Source: Gammaproteobacteria bacterium
GTDB taxonomy: Bacteria; Pseudomonadota; Gammaproteobacteria; Thiotrichales; Thiotrichaceae
Length of the DNA stretch: 64,000 nt
Assembly (NCBI GenBank): GCA_018822845.1
Contig: JAHJJD010000022.1
Coordinates: 41,132-105,131, forward strand
Reading direction: 5' to 3'
The notes beneath the pieces were generated by a model. It saw only the letters and a list, made by a program, of their open reading frames with translations. It was not told the origin of the DNA and made no database searches. Shown here piece after piece: positions 42,820 through 51,524 of this stretch. The stretch's first letter is position 1; every line of letters starts with the position of its first letter. The position numbers and the translations under genes were made by a program.

Positions 42820-43428
42820 ATGAAAAGGATCATGCATTTACTCGTGGGTATCCTGTTCCTGGGCATCAGTCTGGTTGCCTCCGCCAATACTGATGCGGAA
42901 GCACTGGTTGAAAGTGTCAGTAACCGTGTCCTGCAAGTTTTGACGGAAAGTCAGGCGACTTCGGCTGCCAATGCGGAAGAGTTGTACAAGCAGGTTCAGC
43001 AGGAAGTTGAGAGTTTCATGGATTTCAACGCCATGGCCAAACTGACGCTGGGCATGAAATGGCAGGATGCCACCCCCGAGCAGCAACAGCGTTTCACCAA
43101 TGCCTATCAGGCGTTGCTGGTACGGGTGTATTCCCGTTCCCTGCTGGAACATACGGGTGAAAACTTGCAGGTAAGCACCAGCCGCCCTGGGCCATCAGCC
43201 GAATATGTCTCCATTGTCGGGATGCTGGTGCAGGCGGATGGCAACAAGTCAACCGACATGAATTATGACCTGCGTTTGGTAAACGGCAAGTGGCAAGCTT
43301 ACAACGTCGACATTGGTGGTGTCAGCCTGACCCGTGATTTCCGTAGCCGGTTTGCCGCAGAAATTGCTGCGAATGGTCTGGAATCGCTGATTACCAGACT
43401 GGAACAGGGTGACGGCTTTGACAGCTAG
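42820..43428 (+). CDS. MlaC/Ttg2D-family periplasmic protein
   Basis: A 202-residue protein beginning MKRIMHLLVGILFLG behind GGAGG, with a signal peptide ending near VASA-NT. The mature part fits the MlaC (toluene tolerance Ttg2) family: FMDFNAMAKLTLGMKWQDATPEQQQRFTNAY and YDLRLVNGKWQAYNVDIGGVSLTRDFR. MlaC shuttles phospholipids between the outer and inner membranes. The usual mla ABC transporter genes are not adjacent, so it may be a paralogue with another role or serve a distant mla operon. Confidence 0.9.
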   Translation: MKRIMHLLVGILFLGISLVASANTDAEALVESVSNRVLQVLTESQATSAANAEELYKQVQQEVESFMDFNAMAKLTLGMKWQDATPEQQQRFTNAYQALLVRVYSRSLLEHTGENLQVSTSRPGPSAEYVSIVGMLVQADGNKSTDMNYDLRLVNGKWQAYNVDIGGVSLTRDFRSRFAAEIAANGLESLITRLEQGDGFDS

Positions 43429-43440
43429 GGGAAGCCTGCG

Positions 43441-44661
43441 CTAGTAGCCACGGTTATAGCGGTAGGGGTCATAACGGTAAGGGTCAACCGGCAAACGCTG
43501 GGAAGGTTGCTGATATTGATAATAAGTTGCGCCCTGTTCCAGCATTTGTTCAAAAATGCCAGCCTTGTGCATGTAATAACCCAGGCCGCCTACGAGCACC
43601 GCCCCGAGTAAAGTCGCCATGGCGATCTTGACGATGCTGTAAGGGCGTTCGCCCTGCGTTTTGCCGTTCCGCCCGTTGATAACAAACCGGTAGGTTTTGC
43701 CGCCATAGCGGAATGCCGCAGACCAGACCGGCAACAACAGGTGTTTGAACGTAATGGCATGATGCCCGGTTTGCAGGTTATGCACCCGTTGCTGGTCGCC
43801 GCCGATGTCACTGATGACGGCGTTGTAGATACGGTTATCCATGATGTCGCGGGCAAGCCCGAAACCTTCATCCAGATCAATCTGGTAAATTTCGCTCTGG
43901 AAGCCACTCAGGTAGCTTTCGTTATAGGGCACCAGATTGGGTAAATCCCAAGGCTCCAGCCGGTCAAGAATGGTGCGGGGCAGGGTGTGGGTTGCCCCTA
44001 CCAGTATGTCATCGAAAAACAGTCGAACCCGCCCGCTAACCGGTGTCCAGCGGATACGCGGGACATTCTGTACCTGTTGGCGTGGCCGCCCGTTAACCAT
44101 GACCGTTACCCGTTGGCGCTCGTAGTAAATGATGCCGCGCTCACCCCGGTAAAAGGTATCGGTGTGGCTGTCATACGTCCAGTAAGGGATGTAAATGCCC
44201 AGCAGCTTTTCATCCCGCTTTGCCTTGTCCTTGAGGGCGGAAGGTGCAAACCACAGTCCGCTGATCCATCTGTCGAAGGAAGCCCGTGCATCCTTTTCAG
44301 TAATCAGGAAGGGCAACAGGGATTTCGGTTGGAACAGACGCGCCTGCTCCGTGCCGGTCACGACAGGAGTGCCGCAGAACGGGCAATCCCCGGCGTGGCG
44401 GTTGGGCATTAGCTCGAAAGTGGCCGCACAATTGGGGCACTTGATGACCTGCGTATTATCCAGCGGGCGCAGTTTGGCTGTCTCCATCGCCTGCAAAGCC
44501 TGCTCGAAGCTGTACTCACGGATGACTTCCTGGCTGGGGCGAATGCTGTTCTGGTGACCACAATAGTTACAAGCCAGGGATTCGCTCCCCGGCTGGTAAA
44601 TCAGGTCGGCCCCACACTGTTCACAGGGAAAGTGCTGTTGATTGGTTTTGTTGTCAGCCAT
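43441..44661 (-). CDS. double zinc-ribbon protein of the TelA/SPFH operon
   Basis: A 406-residue protein. Two N-terminal zinc ribbons are visible: CEQC...CNYC (residues about 13-35) and CPNC...CPFC (about 75-97). The middle is a conserved beta-rich region (FYRGERGIIYYERQRVTV), and a transmembrane helix lies near 345-370 before a Tyr/Arg-rich tail (YRYDPYRYNRGY). Such proteins are often mislabelled as helicase PriA-like; no helicase motifs are present. Last gene of the XpaC-TelA-SPFH operon, 14 nt after the SPFH gene. Molecular role unknown; probable partner of the SPFH protein. Confidence 0.75.
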   Translation of the reverse strand: MADNKTNQQHFPCEQCGADLIYQPGSESLACNYCGHQNSIRPSQEVIREYSFEQALQAMETAKLRPLDNTQVIKCPNCAATFELMPNRHAGDCPFCGTPVVTGTEQARLFQPKSLLPFLITEKDARASFDRWISGLWFAPSALKDKAKRDEKLLGIYIPYWTYDSHTDTFYRGERGIIYYERQRVTVMVNGRPRQQVQNVPRIRWTPVSGRVRLFFDDILVGATHTLPRTILDRLEPWDLPNLVPYNESYLSGFQSEIYQIDLDEGFGLARDIMDNRIYNAVISDIGGDQQRVHNLQTGHHAITFKHLLLPVWSAAFRYGGKTYRFVINGRNGKTQGERPYSIVKIAMATLLGAVLVGGLGYYMHKAGIFEQMLEQGATYYQYQQPSQRLPVDPYRYDPYRYNRGY

Positions 44662-44675
44662 TCAGGTTTGCGTGC

Positions 44676-45770
44676 TTATTCTACATCCCGTGAAGGTACT
44701 GCGGGTGGAATGGGCGGCGGAGTCAGGGTCTGGAACATGCCCTGGAACGCCGTGATCTCACCGGCAGCTTGCCAGTTCGCCATGCCAGCCTGCCAAACCA
44801 TTGTGCCAGCCTCCAGTTGCCCGTTTTGTACCATTTGCTGCAATTGTTGCAGGGTAAATGGGCCTTTGGCTTCCTGCCCTACGACAACGTGCCAGGATGT
44901 ATCCGGAATGGGTGGTGGTGTCGCCGCAGACGGCTTGTTCAGCACTTCCGCCATCTTGTTGGCGACGGCAAAGCCCATGCCCATATCCAGCGCGCTGTTG
45001 GAACCGCCTGCGCCAATGCCTTGCGCGGTCTGGTATTGCAGGTATTTGTCCAGGTTACCGATCATGCCCATGCTGGTGCGCTTGTCTAGTGCCTCTTCCA
45101 CTTCAGTTGGCAGGGAGATGTTTTCCACCAGGATGGATGTCAGTTTGAGGCCGTAGGCTGCATATTCAGGGGCAATTTTCTGGGTGACAAACTGGCTTAA
45201 CTGGTCGTAGTTGGCTGCCATGTCCAGCACCGGAATGTTTGCGCTGGCAACGATGCTGCTGAAGCGGGTAACGATCAGGTTACGTAACTGGTCACTGATT
45301 TCATCCACGGTGAAATGGCCATCTGTGCCCATGATTTCCTGCATGAACTTGCGGGCATCGTCAATACGCATGGAATAGGTGCCGAATGCGCGCAGACGCA
45401 CCCCGCCGAACTCGCTGTCGCGAATCATGACCGGGTTGCGGGTTCCCCATTTCAGGTTGGTGAACTGCTTGGTGTTGAAGAAATACACTTCTGCCTTGAA
45501 TGGACTCTGGAAACCGTGATCCCAGTGTTGCAGGGTGGAAAGCACCGGCAGGTTTTTGGTTTCCAGCACATACAGGCCGGGGCCGAGCACGTCAGCGACT
45601 TCACCTTCGTTGACGAAAATGGCGGTTTGCGATTCACGTACCGTCAGTTTTGCACCGTACTTGATCTCGTTACCGTGCCGCTCGAAGCGGTAGACCATGG
45701 TGTCGCTGCTGTCATCAGTCCATTCGATCACATCGACGAATTCACCCATCAGTTTGTCCCAGAGTCCCAT
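44676..45770 (-). CDS. SPFH/virion-core-like protein with C-terminal GYF_2 domain
   Basis: A 364-residue protein. Residues about 1-250 are an SPFH (band 7-like) domain of the YdjI/virion-core type: VIEWTDDSSDTMVYRFER, LTVRESQTAIFVNEGE and YSMRIDDARKFM. A glycine-rich linker follows, and the C-terminal ~60 residues (WHVVVGQEAKGPFTLQQLQQMV...WQAGMANWQ) are a GYF_2 (DUF4339) domain that binds proline-rich peptides; PPPIP stretches flank it. Lies 2 nt after telA, typical of conserved XpaC-TelA-SPFH stress clusters. Likely forms membrane-associated oligomers. Confidence 0.85.
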   Translation of the reverse strand: MGLWDKLMGEFVDVIEWTDDSSDTMVYRFERHGNEIKYGAKLTVRESQTAIFVNEGEVADVLGPGLYVLETKNLPVLSTLQHWDHGFQSPFKAEVYFFNTKQFTNLKWGTRNPVMIRDSEFGGVRLRAFGTYSMRIDDARKFMQEIMGTDGHFTVDEISDQLRNLIVTRFSSIVASANIPVLDMAANYDQLSQFVTQKIAPEYAAYGLKLTSILVENISLPTEVEEALDKRTSMGMIGNLDKYLQYQTAQGIGAGGSNSALDMGMGFAVANKMAEVLNKPSAATPPPIPDTSWHVVVGQEAKGPFTLQQLQQMVQNGQLEAGTMVWQAGMANWQAAGEITAFQGMFQTLTPPPIPPAVPSRDVE

Positions 45771-45772
45771 AA

Positions 45773-46942
45773 TTATGCTCCTTGACGTGGGCTGTCAGTT
45801 TTGGCTTTGGCAGCGATCAGTGCCTGGCGCAGTTCGCCTTCCATTACCTTGAGTTCTTCCTCGGCCTTGGCGCGCATGGCCTTGCCTTCGTCAGCGATAC
45901 GCAGCGAATCGTTGATGGTTTCGATCAGGGTCTGGTTGGCCTTTTTGACGGACTCGATGTCGAATACGCCACGTTCCATTTCCTTGCGGGTTGCTTCGTT
46001 GCCCATGCGCAGGGTTTCGGCGTTCTTTTCCAGCAGCTCGTTGGTCAGGTCGGAAGCTTCCTTGACCACTTTGGCGGCGTCGCTCATGCGGAAAATGGTG
46101 ACGGCCTGCGCCAACTGGTTTTTCCACAACGGAACTGTGTTGATCAGGGTGGAATTGATCTTGTTGATCAGGGTCTTGTCATTTTCCTGTACCAGACGGA
46201 TGCTGGGCAGGCTTTGCATGGCAACCTGACGGGTCAGGCGCAGGTCATGTACACGGCGTTCCAGATCGTCACGAGCGCTACGCAGGTCACGCAGGTTTTG
46301 TGCCATTACCATGTCTTCGGCCTTGGCCTGGACTTCAGCCACCAGTTTGGGGATGTCGTTGGCATCCAGACGGTGCAGCTTTTCCTCACCCGCCGAAATG
46401 TAGGCTTCCAGTTTGTGGAAGAAATCAAGGTTGGCTTCATACAGCTTGTCGAGCGTGATGACATCCGTCAGCAACTGGGTTTTATGACCTTCCATTTCAT
46501 CCGTAATGGTGTCGATCTGCTTGCGCACATCTTCATATTTGCTGAGGAATTCCATCACCGGTTTGGTCTTGCCGATCAGCTTTTCCCACCAGCTAGGCTC
46601 ATCATTCGGGTTGAGCGCATCGACGTCGAAACCCTTGATGGCGGTGATCATGCTGGTCAGTGATTTGCCTGCTACACCGATGTCCTTGTTTTTGACGCCA
46701 TTGAGCATTTTTTCGGAAATTGCACTCATCTGTTCCTGGGTTTTGGTGCCAAAGAACATGATGCTGCTGCGATCCTGCATATCGATTTCGCCGATGATGG
46801 CCTCCATCTCCTGTTGCAGTGGCGTTGCGGCCTGATCGTAGGCAACCAGTTCGGTTGTCATTTCCGGCAAGGGTGCCAGTTCGGTGCCGGGTACAACCGC
46901 TGGTGCCGTCTGGGTCATGGTTGTGGTTTGGGATTCGTTCAT
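45773..46942 (-). CDS. telA: TelA-family toxic anion resistance protein
   Basis: A 389-residue, mostly helical protein of the TelA (toxic anion resistance, PF05816) family: SSIMFFGTKTQEQMSAISEKML, WWEKLIGKTK, LYEANLDFFHKLEAYI and VPLWKNQLAQAVTIFR are family hallmarks. Genetic data elsewhere link TelA to tellurite and to antimicrobial or envelope stress tolerance, but the mechanism is not known. Cytoplasmic, probably coiled-coil. Sits between xpaC-like and SPFH genes, spacing 41 and 2 nt. Confidence 0.92.
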   Translation of the reverse strand: MNESQTTTMTQTAPAVVPGTELAPLPEMTTELVAYDQAATPLQQEMEAIIGEIDMQDRSSIMFFGTKTQEQMSAISEKMLNGVKNKDIGVAGKSLTSMITAIKGFDVDALNPNDEPSWWEKLIGKTKPVMEFLSKYEDVRKQIDTITDEMEGHKTQLLTDVITLDKLYEANLDFFHKLEAYISAGEEKLHRLDANDIPKLVAEVQAKAEDMVMAQNLRDLRSARDDLERRVHDLRLTRQVAMQSLPSIRLVQENDKTLINKINSTLINTVPLWKNQLAQAVTIFRMSDAAKVVKEASDLTNELLEKNAETLRMGNEATRKEMERGVFDIESVKKANQTLIETINDSLRIADEGKAMRAKAEEELKVMEGELRQALIAAKAKTDSPRQGA

Positions 46943-46983
46943 GGTGGTAATCTCCTGATAAATTTTCTAGCTATTCTGCAAAG

Positions 46984-47835
46984 TTAGAGAACGCCTTCAC
47001 GTTTTAACTGGGTTTCCAGCACTTCTATCTGCACATCCAGATCGAAATGGTCGTCTTCCAGAAGTTTGGTCTGCTGTTCCGTGAATGTTTGTTCAATGGA
47101 GTCCAGTACGCGGCTGAAATTGGTTTCCAGCGCGGCTGGTTGCTGCTCCCTGTGCGTGCGGGCGTAGCCTTCGGTTACCCGTTGGGTTCCATCCAGATAA
47201 ACCTTGAGGAATTTGCGCGCACGCGCCAGGCGGGTAGGGTCGTCTTCAATGCTGGAGAGGACTTCGCGTGCCTTGCTGGTAATGCGTTGCAGGCGGATGT
47301 TGAACTCGGGGTTGTTGATTTTGCGCCGGGCAGATTCAATGGCATCGATTTTGACATTGGCGGCGTCCAGCGCATCCAGAACTTCATCGATAGTGACCCC
47401 GATGGATAAGCCGCTGGCCTTGTCCTTGCGTGGATCAAGCCCATAGTAGAGCGCAAATCCGAGGAATGCGACAGCCCCAATCAGAATGGCTTCCGGAATG
47501 GCGGCCAGCGCATAGCTGGATGTCCACCAGTCAAGTACCGCTGTAGTGATGGCAATCAACAAGGCGGCAATGGTTTTAAACGGTGTGGAAGGTGCGCGGG
47601 CAATCTTTCTGCGTTCGTATTCACCCTGCAAGCGGAAACCCTGGCGGGCAATGGTTGCGCCCAGCATATAGGCGGCAAATACACCTCCGGTTACCAGCGT
47701 GTCGATGACTGAACCCCGCATCAGCGAACCGATGGCGGTAATCAGGACAGGTAGCGGCAGTAAGTAAAGTAAAACACCCTTTATGCCATAACGGATATTG
47801 TGGATGGCAGGTTCATAACGTTTGACAGCAGTCAT
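46984..47835 (-). CDS. XpaC-family membrane protein
   Basis: A 283-residue protein with four N-terminal hydrophobic segments (about 20-40, 45-65, 87-107 and 113-130) and a long charged helical C-terminal part (DEVLDALDAANVKIDAIESARRKI...). This is the layout of XpaC (5-bromo-4-chloroindolyl phosphate hydrolysis) proteins, which almost always pair with TelA. Function is unknown. It is preceded on the same strand by a 34-residue membrane protein gene and followed by telA. Confidence 0.87.
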   Translation of the reverse strand: MTAVKRYEPAIHNIRYGIKGVLLYLLPLPVLITAIGSLMRGSVIDTLVTGGVFAAYMLGATIARQGFRLQGEYERRKIARAPSTPFKTIAALLIAITTAVLDWWTSSYALAAIPEAILIGAVAFLGFALYYGLDPRKDKASGLSIGVTIDEVLDALDAANVKIDAIESARRKINNPEFNIRLQRITSKAREVLSSIEDDPTRLARARKFLKVYLDGTQRVTEGYARTHREQQPAALETNFSRVLDSIEQTFTEQQTKLLEDDHFDLDVQIEVLETQLKREGVL

Positions 47836-47847
47836 ATTGGCTGAATC

Positions 47848-47952
47848 CTAAAACAGTGGCGGGAAAAGGTGGAAGATGGATAGCGTGCTGACACCGCCGA
47901 CTGTGATCAGTAGAAGAATGAAGCCAATTGTCTTTTTTAATGCGTAGGCCAT
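47848..47952 (-). CDS. 34-residue single-pass membrane protein
   Basis: Encodes a start MAYALKKT followed by one hydrophobic helix (IGFILLLITVGGVSTL) and a short tail. A strong ribosome site (AAAAAAGGAG, 5 nt before the ATG) and a position 12 nt before the xpaC gene make it credible despite its size. A positive N-terminus and no cleavage site suggest it stays in the inner membrane with N-terminus inside. Probably the first gene of the XpaC-TelA operon. No family recognised. Confidence 0.6.
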   Translation of the reverse strand: MAYALKKTIGFILLLITVGGVSTLSIFHLFPPLF

Positions 47953-48502
47953 ACGTACTCCTTTTTTGGGTAAGTGTAACCGGTATATGGGTGCTGTCCT
48001 ATACTATTCAATCGCTTGCATTGGAAAAAGATTTTATTTATGAATGGATGCTGTACAATAGTGCGGTGAGGCCAAAAAAAAGCGGGTCATAAAAGACCCG
48101 CCTTTGTGAAGGTGACTCAAGAACTCCGGAGCCATCAAACTCCGGCGCAGGTAAAGGTAAAACCCCTGTTTGACATACTTTACCCAAAAGGATTGCACTG
48201 CTACTTGATTAACTCCCAGTGTTGACCAAGTATTTGTGCCATCCACACCCGAGCATTCAGCCCCGCAACCAGCTCCCCAATAAATGGCCGGTTAAGGGGG
48301 GGAATGATCGAGTTATAACTTCAGCTTGCCGTCATCCCGAATCTCTTATGCCATTGAGTGTCAGAACGGCGGAACAGCTTATTTTTCATATTTCAGAAAC
48401 CTCTGACGACGAAATCGCTACCACAAACCCCAAGTTCACGACTCCTGCTGAAGCTGAATCCATATTAAGTGGGGGTCACTGAATCAAACCTGAATGTTTG
48501 GC
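47953..48502. other. 550-nt intergenic region with orphan terminator
   Basis: No convincing gene. The left part (to ~48060) should carry the promoter of the XpaC operon. The right part, on the minus strand, has a short CCGGAG/CTCCGG hairpin (around 48127-48146), then a strong terminator, but no gene upstream of that terminator nearer than the M23 peptidase about 400 nt away. A stop-to-stop stretch of about 36 codons ending near 48205 (...ARVWMAQILGQHW...) reads like a gene remnant. A small RNA or a decayed gene would explain the terminator. Confidence 0.4.
48074..48101 (-). terminator. strong rho-independent terminator
   Basis: On the minus strand GCGGGTC-TTTTAT-GACCCGC followed by eight T: a textbook terminator. 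No annotated gene ends just upstream on that strand. Confidence 0.85.
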
Positions 48503-49309
48503 TTAATTTTTAGGCGGTAGAAACAGGGAGGGATCGACTGCTTGCCCATTGAGGTAAACCGACCAATGCAGGTGCGGCCCGGTGGCGCGACCGGTGCTCC
48601 CTACCTTGCCGACAAAATCTCCCTGTTGCACGCTATCGCCCGGCTTGACCAGTATCTGGCTGAGGTGTGCGTACATGCTGATAACGCCGGAACCGTGATC
48701 CACATACACGGTTTTGCCACTGAAAAAGAAGTCATCAATGTGCAATACGGTTCCTGAAGCAGTCGCCTTGATGGGGGTGCCGGTTGCCGCAGCAATATCC
48801 ATGCCGCTGTGCGGGTTGCGGGGCTGGCTGTTGATGATACGGCGCAAACCGAATCGACCGGTATCATGGCCCGGTACTGGCTTGATAAAGTTCAGGTCTG
48901 CCTTGATGTTGGCGGAAAAGCGTGTTTTCACCTGCTTCTGAACTTTTAGTTCCTGCACGATGCGCTGGCTGGATTCCTCATCCGGGTTGACCTTGTTTTT
49001 ATCCTTGATGCTGATGCGCTGGGTTTTGTATTGCTTGTTCCCGATCTGAAAGGATGCCGGTTTGCCCTGATTGATACTAAGGCGTTGCGAGCCGGGTTGC
49101 GCATCCAGTGAAATACCTACCAGCGCAATCCATTGGTTGCCTTGCGCTACAACCGTTACCCGTTGATTTCCATATTGTACAATCGGTAGTGGATCTGAAA
49201 GTGGTGCAACCGGAACGACTGCAATGCCTCCCGGTACAGGGTTGGCGTGAGGGAATGCCGCAAGATTGGTGGAATACAAGGTGATACCAAGCAAAAGCCA
49301 TTTTTTCAT
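48503..49309 (-). CDS. exported M23-family peptidase (LytM type)
   Basis: A 268-residue protein starting MKKWLLLGITLYSTNLAAFP, a signal peptide; the frame extends further upstream but without sense. The C-terminal 120 residues are an M23 LytM domain with intact zinc motifs HSGMDIAAATGTPI (HxxxD) and GPHLHWSVY (HxH). A conserved N-terminal part (VVAQGNQWIALVGISLDAQPG) matches M23 proteins that cleave or regulate cleavage of peptidoglycan crosslinks in the periplasm. Divergent from the aminotransferase gene. Confidence 0.92.
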   Translation of the reverse strand: MKKWLLLGITLYSTNLAAFPHANPVPGGIAVVPVAPLSDPLPIVQYGNQRVTVVAQGNQWIALVGISLDAQPGSQRLSINQGKPASFQIGNKQYKTQRISIKDKNKVNPDEESSQRIVQELKVQKQVKTRFSANIKADLNFIKPVPGHDTGRFGLRRIINSQPRNPHSGMDIAAATGTPIKATASGTVLHIDDFFFSGKTVYVDHGSGVISMYAHLSQILVKPGDSVQQGDFVGKVGSTGRATGPHLHWSVYLNGQAVDPSLFLPPKN

Positions 49310-49345
49310 TTTATCTACCCAATTGCATTTGGCGTGAAACAATTT

Positions 49346-50518
49346 ATGGCCGAGCATAACATAGCAGCTTCCCGCATGCGGGATATTCAGCCTTTCCATG
49401 TCATGGCGCTATTGGCGGAAGCGCGTCAGCGTGAAGCGGCGGGGCAGGACATTATTCATATGGAGGTCGGTGAGCCGGATTTCCCGACACCGTTGCCGAT
49501 TGTGGAGGCGGGTATTCGTGCTTTGCAAATGGGCTACACCAAGTACACGGCAGCGTGTGGTTTGCCGCAGTTACGCGCCGCCATTGCCGGTTTTTACGCA
49601 GAGCGCTTCGGGGTGGATATTTCACCGACTCGTATCCTGATTACGCCGGGAGCGTCGGGGGCGTTGCAACTGGTGTTGGGAGCCTTGGTGAATCCGGGAG
49701 ACGAAGTGCTGATGACTGACCCTGGCTATCCTTGCAATCGCCATTTCGTGCGCCTGTTTGAGGGCAAGGCGACCGGTATTCCCGTTGGGGCAGATACGAA
49801 TTATCAACTGACGCCAGCGCATATCCAGTCCCACTGGAGCGATGCAACCCGTGCAGTGCTGCTGGCCAGTCCTGCCAATCCAACCGGAACCCTGTTGAGT
49901 CAGGCTGAACTGGCGGCTATCCATGCTGTGGTCAAACAGCGTGGCGGCAGTTTGCTTGTCGATGAAATCTATCAGGGGTTGGTTTATGGTGTGCCGGATA
50001 CCACTGCTTTGTCGGTTGACCCCGACAATATTTGGGTAATCAATAGCTTTTCCAAATACTTCGGCATGACTGGCTGGCGGCTGGGCTGGGTGGTTGCTCC
50101 GGAAGCCATGGTGGAAATGCTGGATCGGTTGGCACAGAACATCTTTCTGGCAGCGCCGACACCAGCGCAATATGCAGCATTGGCAGCATTTACACCCCAG
50201 GCGCTGGACATCATGGAAATGCAGCGACAGGAATTACAGCGGCGCAGGGATTTCTTGCTGCCTGCCTTGCGTGAGTTGGGTTTCGTCATACAGGCGGAGC
50301 CGCAGGGTGCATTCTATGTGTATGCCGGATCGGAGCGTTTTGGGGAAGATGCCCAGCGCTTGTGTCTGGATATGCTGGATAAAACCGGGGTGGTTTTCAC
50401 GCCCGGTATCGATTTCGGCAGCCATCAGGCAAATTCGCATGTGCGTTTTGCCTACACAACCAGTGTTGAGCGGCTGGAACAGGCGGTGGAACGGCTTGCC
50501 CGCCACTTGCTGCCCTGA
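49346..50518 (+). CDS. PLP-dependent class I/II aminotransferase
   Basis: A 390-residue fold-type I aminotransferase. VGEPDFPTPLPIVEAG, SPANPTGTLLSQ and the PLP lysine in NSFSKYFGMTGWRLGW are intact. The start giving MAEHNIAASRMRDIQPFHVM fits the family; an ATG ten codons later is possible. Substrate specificity (aspartate, aromatic or other amino acids) is not resolved. It is divergent from the M23 peptidase and convergent with the YpfJ-type gene. Confidence 0.88.
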   Translation: MAEHNIAASRMRDIQPFHVMALLAEARQREAAGQDIIHMEVGEPDFPTPLPIVEAGIRALQMGYTKYTAACGLPQLRAAIAGFYAERFGVDISPTRILITPGASGALQLVLGALVNPGDEVLMTDPGYPCNRHFVRLFEGKATGIPVGADTNYQLTPAHIQSHWSDATRAVLLASPANPTGTLLSQAELAAIHAVVKQRGGSLLVDEIYQGLVYGVPDTTALSVDPDNIWVINSFSKYFGMTGWRLGWVVAPEAMVEMLDRLAQNIFLAAPTPAQYAALAAFTPQALDIMEMQRQELQRRRDFLLPALRELGFVIQAEPQGAFYVYAGSERFGEDAQRLCLDMLDKTGVVFTPGIDFGSHQANSHVRFAYTTSVERLEQAVERLARHLLP

Positions 50519-50519
50519 C

Positions 50520-51380
50520 TCAATTGCCGAAAGAATTGCAGTTTTTCAGATCGCCTGACTGCAAGCCGCGCTGGAACCATTCCATGCGTTGGTCTGAGGA
50601 GCCGTGGGTGAAGGAGTCAGGATTGATGCGTCGACCAGACATGCGTTGCAGGCGGTCATCGCCAATGGCTCCGGCGGCGGAAATGGCTTCCTCTATGTCA
50701 CCTTGTTCCAGCATGTTGAACTGCTTGTGGGCATGATGCGCCCATACGCCAGCGAAGCAGTCTGCCTGCAATTCCAGCGCTACCGACAGGGTATTACTGT
50801 CGCGTTCACCCATGCGTGCCTGCAAGCGTGTTACTTCGTCAGTGGTACCCATCAGGTTTTGTACGTGGTGGCCAATTTCATGGCCGAGTACATACGCCTG
50901 GGCGAAATCGCCGGAGGCTCCCAACCCCTGAAGTTCGCGGAAGAAACCCAGGTCAATATAAACTTTCTGGTCGCCAGGGCAGTAGAAAGGGCCGGTTGCG
51001 GCACTGGAATACCCGCAGGCAGATTCCGTACTGTCGGTGAATAGCACCAGCTTGGGTTCAACATAGCGCCCGCCCAGTTGCTGGAAAACCGGGTTCCACA
51101 CATCTTCGGTACTGGCGAGTACGGATGCGGCAAACTTGCCACCTTCATCATTGGGATCGCTGGTATAAGACTGACTGGAACTGCCACCACCCAGCCCACC
51201 CAGAATCGTATTGGCACCGCCAACCAGGCCCAGTAATTGCAACGGGTTTGCTCCCATGTACCAACCAATCAGCACAATGGCGACGGTTCCCAGCAGGCCG
51301 ATGCGGAATCCACCACCGCCACCGCCACGACCGCGCCGGTCTTCGACATTGCTGCTTTGCCTTCCTGTTCTCCAGCGCAT
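50520..51380 (-). CDS. YpfJ-type neutral zinc metallopeptidase
   Basis: A 286-residue protein of the KPN_02809/YpfJ family (PF04228). N-terminal MRWRTGRQSSNVEDRRG and a Gly-rich stretch precede a transmembrane helix (about 30-50). The catalytic motif VLGHEIGHHVQNLMG (HExxH), CPGDQKVYIDLGFF and LELQADCFAGVWAH are intact. The active site likely faces the periplasm. Biological role unknown. Monocistronic, convergent with the aminotransferase by one base. Confidence 0.92.
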   Translation of the reverse strand: MRWRTGRQSSNVEDRRGRGGGGGGFRIGLLGTVAIVLIGWYMGANPLQLLGLVGGANTILGGLGGGSSSQSYTSDPNDEGGKFAASVLASTEDVWNPVFQQLGGRYVEPKLVLFTDSTESACGYSSAATGPFYCPGDQKVYIDLGFFRELQGLGASGDFAQAYVLGHEIGHHVQNLMGTTDEVTRLQARMGERDSNTLSVALELQADCFAGVWAHHAHKQFNMLEQGDIEEAISAAGAIGDDRLQRMSGRRINPDSFTHGSSDQRMEWFQRGLQSGDLKNCNSFGN

Positions 51381-51524
51381 TATTTGTTCTCCATGCTCTT
51401 TGATGGTGAAAAGGGAACTATTTCACAGAATCAGAACTAAATGGGGAGTATATGTCAACTTTTATATGGATGAATCGTTAGTAGGAGGGAGTTCCCGGCG
51501 CTTGTCCGGTGGGCTGAATACGAC

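Noticed and set aside
43441..44661. PriA helicase annotation
   Set aside because: Only zinc-ribbon similarity; no Walker or helicase motifs and a membrane helix near the C-terminus.
45782..46663. 293-codon open frame on the plus strand
   Set aside because: Antisense to telA; no recognisable domains, composition typical of a reversed helical protein.
48219..48482. 87-codon plus-strand ORF before the M23 gene
   Set aside because: Low-complexity start, no ribosome site for the first ATG, no family. A 44-codon version from the later ATG (MPLSVRTAEQ) is somewhat more protein-like but still unsupported.
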